Assembly: GCA_025456165.1 (NCBI GenBank)
Contig: JALOLI010000033.1
Location: 1-8,899 of the forward strand
Origin: Acidimicrobiia bacterium
Lineage (GTDB): Bacteria > Actinomycetota > Acidimicrobiia > UBA5794 > UBA11373
DNA: 8,899 nt
Direction of reading: 5' to 3'
This document shows positions 6,500 through 8,899 of this stretch, one piece after another. Position 1 is the stretch's first letter. The number at the start of each line of letters is the position of its first letter. The position numbers and the translations under genes are program-made. A model generated the notes under the pieces. The model had not been told where the DNA came from and did no database searches. It saw only the letters and a list, made by a program, of their open reading frames with translations.

Positions 6500-7104
6500 G
6501 GCAGCCACGCCTCGGCCAGGGCCAGGTCGCCGGGGAAGGTGACCTTGAGGTTCGCCGCCTCGCCTTCCACGGTGGCCACGCTGCCTCCCATCCGCTCCAC
6601 CAGCAAGGCGTCGTCGCCGGCGTCCTCATCGCCGGCCTCGTGGGCGGCGCGCAGCACCGGCACCCGGAACCCCTGAGGGGTTTGCGCCCCGGCCAGGTCG
6701 CGGCGTTCAACCGTCTCTACCACCCAGCCGTCGCCCACCCGCTTCAGGGTGTCCCGCACCGGCACCACCGGCACCACTGCGTCCACCCCGCCGGTGAGCA
6801 GACGGGCGATGACCCGCCGGACCAGCTCGGGCGTGGCCAACGGTCGGGCGGCGTCGTGCACCAGCACGTGGGAAGCCGCGGTGGGCAGGGCCTCGAGGCC
6901 GGCCCACACCGAGTCGCGCCGCCGCTCCCCGCCGGGAACACCGCCGGGAAGGTCGCCGACGAGGACCACGCCCGCCACCCCGCCGCGGCGAAGGGCCTCC
7001 TCGGCCCAGCACCAAAGGGGCCGGCCGCGCAGGAGGGCAGCGTGCTTGGGCCCCCCGAAGCGCTCGCCCCGGCCGGCCGCGACGAGGATGCCGTAGGTGG
7101 TCAC
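6496..7104 (-). CDS. ispD: 2-C-methyl-D-erythritol 4-phosphate cytidylyltransferase
   Basis: The protein has 202 residues. It transfers CMP from CTP to MEP, the third MEP-pathway step. The nucleotide-binding start is VAAGRGERFGGPKHAAL (8-24, K20), followed by RRRDSVWAGL (61-70), VLVHDAARPL (80-89), VVPVRDTLKRV (113-123), QTPQGF (141-146), DDALLVE (164-170) and ANLKVTFPGDLALAEA (184-199). All expected motifs are present, but the protein is somewhat short (many IspDs have about 225-240 residues). The missing length comes partly from a tight loop between the glycine-rich start and PK, and partly from the stretch before RRRDSV. GTG 7102-7104 overlaps the stop of the PIN-TRAM gene as GTGA, and the stop in turn overlaps ispF, so the three genes are translationally coupled. 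The next pathway gene, ispE, is not in the window. Confidence 0.93.
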   Translation of the reverse strand: MTTYGILVAAGRGERFGGPKHAALLRGRPLWCWAEEALRRGGVAGVVLVGDLPGGVPGGERRRDSVWAGLEALPTAASHVLVHDAARPLATPELVRRVIARLLTGGVDAVVPVVPVRDTLKRVGDGWVVETVERRDLAGAQTPQGFRVPVLRAAHEAGDEDAGDDALLVERMGGSVATVEGEAANLKVTFPGDLALAEAWLP

Positions 7105-8156
7105 GGCTCCAGCTTGGCGAAGACGAGGCGGCCGAGCGCGGTGCGCAAGGTGTTGGCCACCTCCACCTCCACGGTCTGCCCCACCGCTTCGGCTCCCCCC
7201 TCGACCACCACCATGGTGCCGTCGTCCAGGTACCCGACTCCCTGGCCGGGCTCGGTGCCCTCACGCTCGATCTTCAGATTGAGACGGTCGCCGGCGACCC
7301 GCTGGGGGCGCAGCATCTCGCCGAGCGCCTGGGGATTGAGCACCGCCACCCCACGCAGGGCGGCCGCCCGGGTCAGGTTGGAGTCGGTGGAGACCAGAGT
7401 GCCCCCGGTGCGCTGGCAGAGGGCCAGCAGCTTGGCGTCGACCCCTTCGTAGCCGGGCAGGTCGGCCTCGGCGGTGTGCACCTCGACGGCCGGCAGGTCG
7501 CGCAGCGCCTCCAGCACTTCGAGGCCCCGCCGCCCCCGGCGGCGGCGATCCTTGCTCCCCGAATCGGCGATTCCCTGCAGCTCATCGAGGACGAACTCGG
7601 GCACCCACACCTCGCCTGAGAGGATCCCGGCGCGGGCCAGCTCCAGCACCCGGCCGTCGATGGCGGCGGCGCTGTCGATGAGGTAGCCGCCCCCGGCAGG
7701 CCCGCGACGGGTGGCGGTGCGGGACCGCAGCCCGGCGGCGGCGAGCAGATCGTGCGCCCGGGCGGCGAAGACCCGCCCTCCGAAAGCGGCCAGCACCACC
7801 ACCAGCAGGGCCGCCACCGGCCAGCCGATCACGGTGGGGGCGAAGATCACCAGCGGCGATCCGGCCACCACCCCGACGACCAGTCCGGCCATCAGGCCGA
7901 AGGCCCCGGCGAACAACTGCGGCCCGGAGGCGCGGGCGACGAGCTCCGGCGCCCGGTCGAGGGCACGCCGGAGGCCCCGGCCGAGCAGGCCGCCGAAGAC
8001 ATAGCCCAGGCCGGCTCCGATCACGGTGCCGAGCACGATGGCAATGTCGGGGTCGACCGAGCCGGAGGAGGACCAGCCGGGGACGGCGCGGCCGACCAGG
8101 AAGCCGGCCGCGGTGAAGCCCAGCGTGACGACCAGGCGAATCAGTTCAATGAGCAT
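7101..8156 (-). CDS. Membrane-anchored PIN-TRAM domain protein (YacL-like putative RNase)
   Basis: The protein has 351 residues. Four hydrophobic segments (about 4-22, 38-58, 82-100 and 104-128) anchor it in the membrane. A PIN nuclease domain follows at about 157-275, starting YLIDSAAAIDGRV (D161, D167), with DELQ (E192), GVDAKLL (D240) and STDSNL (D258) as likely metal-binding acids. A TRAM RNA-binding domain occupies about 283-349, with the typical GQGVGYLDDGTMVVVEG. This is the architecture of Bacillus YacL, which also precedes ispD there. The substrate RNA is not known. The ATG at 8154-8156 follows the carD stop by 7 nt, with a GAGGAG ribosome site inside the carD 3' end. The stop overlaps ispD (GTGA). 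The hydrophobic DSAAAIDGR variant of the usual DTS.IIDGR motif keeps both aspartates. Confidence 0.92.
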   Translation of the reverse strand: MLIELIRLVVTLGFTAAGFLVGRAVPGWSSSGSVDPDIAIVLGTVIGAGLGYVFGGLLGRGLRRALDRAPELVARASGPQLFAGAFGLMAGLVVGVVAGSPLVIFAPTVIGWPVAALLVVVLAAFGGRVFAARAHDLLAAAGLRSRTATRRGPAGGGYLIDSAAAIDGRVLELARAGILSGEVWVPEFVLDELQGIADSGSKDRRRRGRRGLEVLEALRDLPAVEVHTAEADLPGYEGVDAKLLALCQRTGGTLVSTDSNLTRAAALRGVAVLNPQALGEMLRPQRVAGDRLNLKIEREGTEPGQGVGYLDDGTMVVVEGGAEAVGQTVEVEVANTLRTALGRLVFAKLEP

Positions 8157-8163
8157 CGCCGCC

Positions 8164-8899
8164 TCAGATCTCCTCGGCGGCCTCCAACCGAGGGAGTGCC
8201 TTGTCGAGCCGCCGCATGGCCTCTTCTTCGGTCACATCGAGGGCGAACCGAAGCTCGCTGGCGAGGATCAGCCTGGCCTTGGACAGCATCCGCTTGAGCG
8301 CCGGGGAGATCCCCTTGGTCTGCTGAGCGAAGGTGAGGTCGCGCACCACCTCGGCCACCTGGAAGATGTCGCCGCTGTTGATCTTCTCGGTGAGCAGCTT
8401 GTACCAACGGCTCCAGTTGGCCCCGGCTTCCTCCGGAGGCTCCTTGAAGGTGGCCAGGACCTTGCGGGCGACGACGCGGGAGATGACCGGCCGCACCCCC
8501 CGCTCCAGCGCGCTGAAGACCGGGACCTTCAGGATCAGCTGATCGGTGGCGACCTCCAGGACGAAGTAGTCGGTGCGCTGGCCCTGGAACACCACCCGCT
8601 CCTTACGCGTGATCACCGCCGCCCCGTGATGGGGGTAGACCACCTTGTCCCCAACGGTGAAGGGAGACGGAGGAGGCGGGGCGGGGCGCTCCTTCTTCGG
8701 CTCGGCCTTGGCCACCGCCTTCTTCGGCTCGGGCTTCTTCGGCTCGGCCTTCTTCGGCTCGGCCTTCTTCGGCTCGGCCTTCTTCGGCTCGGCCTTCTTC
8801 GGCTCGGCCTTCTTCGGCTCGGCCTTGGCCACCGCCTTCTTCGGCTCAGGCCTCTTCGGCTCCGGCTTGGCCGCTGCCTTGCTCGCCGGCGGCTTGGGG
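8164..8899 (-). CDS. carD: CarD family transcriptional regulator with N-terminal xEPKK repeat tail (5' end outside window)
   Basis: The core of about 165 residues (coded by 8661 down to 8167) is CarD/CdnL. An RNA-polymerase-interacting Tudor-like domain begins FTVGDKVVYPHHGAAVI. A helical DNA-contacting domain follows, with ANWSRWYK (the Trp codon at 8413-8415 matches the tryptophan that stabilises open complexes in mycobacterial CarD), GDIFQVAEVVRDL and KRMLSKARLILASEL. In mycobacteria CarD binds the RNAP beta subunit and tunes rRNA and other promoters. Here at least 79 residues precede the core, built from about ten xEPKK units, two AVAK links and a PPPP stretch. Mycobacterial CarD has no such tail. 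The frame has no stop before the window edge. A GTG at 8832 lies inside the repeats and is an unlikely start. The gene leads the operon with PIN-TRAM, ispD and ispF. Confidence 0.93.
   Translation of the reverse strand, partial: PKPPASKAAAKPEPKRPEPKKAVAKAEPKKAEPKKAEPKKAEPKKAEPKKAEPKKPEPKKAVAKAEPKKERPAPPPPSPFTVGDKVVYPHHGAAVITRKERVVFQGQRTDYFVLEVATDQLILKVPVFSALERGVRPVISRVVARKVLATFKEPPEEAGANWSRWYKLLTEKINSGDIFQVAEVVRDLTFAQQTKGISPALKRMLSKARLILASELRFALDVTEEEAMRRLDKALPRLEAAEEI
8692..8847 (-). repeat. Nested coding repeats in carD: 15-bp tandem array inside a 39-bp direct repeat
   Basis: Seven 15-bp units run head to tail from 8719 to 8823, coding six AEPKK and one PEPKK; the six are base-for-base identical. 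The array is bracketed by a perfect 39-bp direct repeat (8692-8730 and 8809-8847, offset 117 bp), each copy coding the AEPKK-AVAK-AEPKK junction. Unit length is a multiple of three, so gain or loss of units keeps the carD frame. Base identity beyond what the protein needs points to recent duplication or slippage. Confidence 0.9.

Noticed and set aside
8692..8847. CRISPR-like array
   Set aside because: The units are 15 bp, contiguous, without spacers, and code in frame inside carD.
1..8899. A new defence, mobile or biosynthetic system
   Set aside because: Every sizeable gene is a recognisable housekeeping or widespread family member. There are no integrases, transposases, toxin-antitoxin pairs or terminal repeats, and base composition looks uniform.

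Overview
The window is a dense, very GC-rich stretch (roughly 70% by eye) from an actinobacterium-like chromosome. Ten complete or nearly complete protein genes, one short gene tail and one tRNA fill almost all of it. The strongest taxonomic clue is the block carD / ispD / ispF / cysS / rlmB, the order known from Mycobacterium and relatives. A DUF3263 protein, GTG starts and starts that look leaderless point the same way. Details differ from mycobacteria, so a deeper actinobacterial lineage such as Acidimicrobiia is plausible, but the sequence alone does not prove this.

Right side (6026-8899, minus strand): carD, a membrane-anchored PIN-TRAM protein, ispD and ispF run as one tight operon. They are separated by 7 nt or joined by GTGA and GTGA overlaps. 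The operon joins a global RNA polymerase regulator and a putative RNase to two steps of the MEP isoprenoid pathway. CarD carries an unusual N-terminal tail of xEPKK repeats that runs off the window edge.

Centre (2299-6064): a glycerophosphodiester phosphodiesterase-like gene on the plus strand sits between ispF and cysS. It overlaps the end of ispF and diverges from cysS through a 37-bp intergenic region that seems to hold two back-to-back promoters with leaderless starts. The minus-strand group cysS, rlmB and a two-part GNAT acetyltransferase follows (translation, rRNA methylation, unknown acetylation).

Left side (1-2282): a tRNA-Thr(UGU) on the plus strand diverges from a DUF3263 gene. A 12-bp inverted repeat containing TACCCT precedes both at the same distance. 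Downstream on the minus strand lie an AlaX-type Ala-tRNA editing protein, whose zinc-site cysteine is replaced by aspartate, and a CvpA membrane domain fused to a CAP domain, coupled by an ATGA overlap. The 3' end of an unrecognised plus-strand gene closes the left edge.

This is mostly housekeeping DNA. I see no mobile element, CRISPR array, phage gene or defence cassette, and no convincing undescribed multi-gene system. The points most worth a second look are the CarD repeat tail, the two divergent promoter pairs, the AlaX zinc-site change and the GDPD insertion into an otherwise conserved block.
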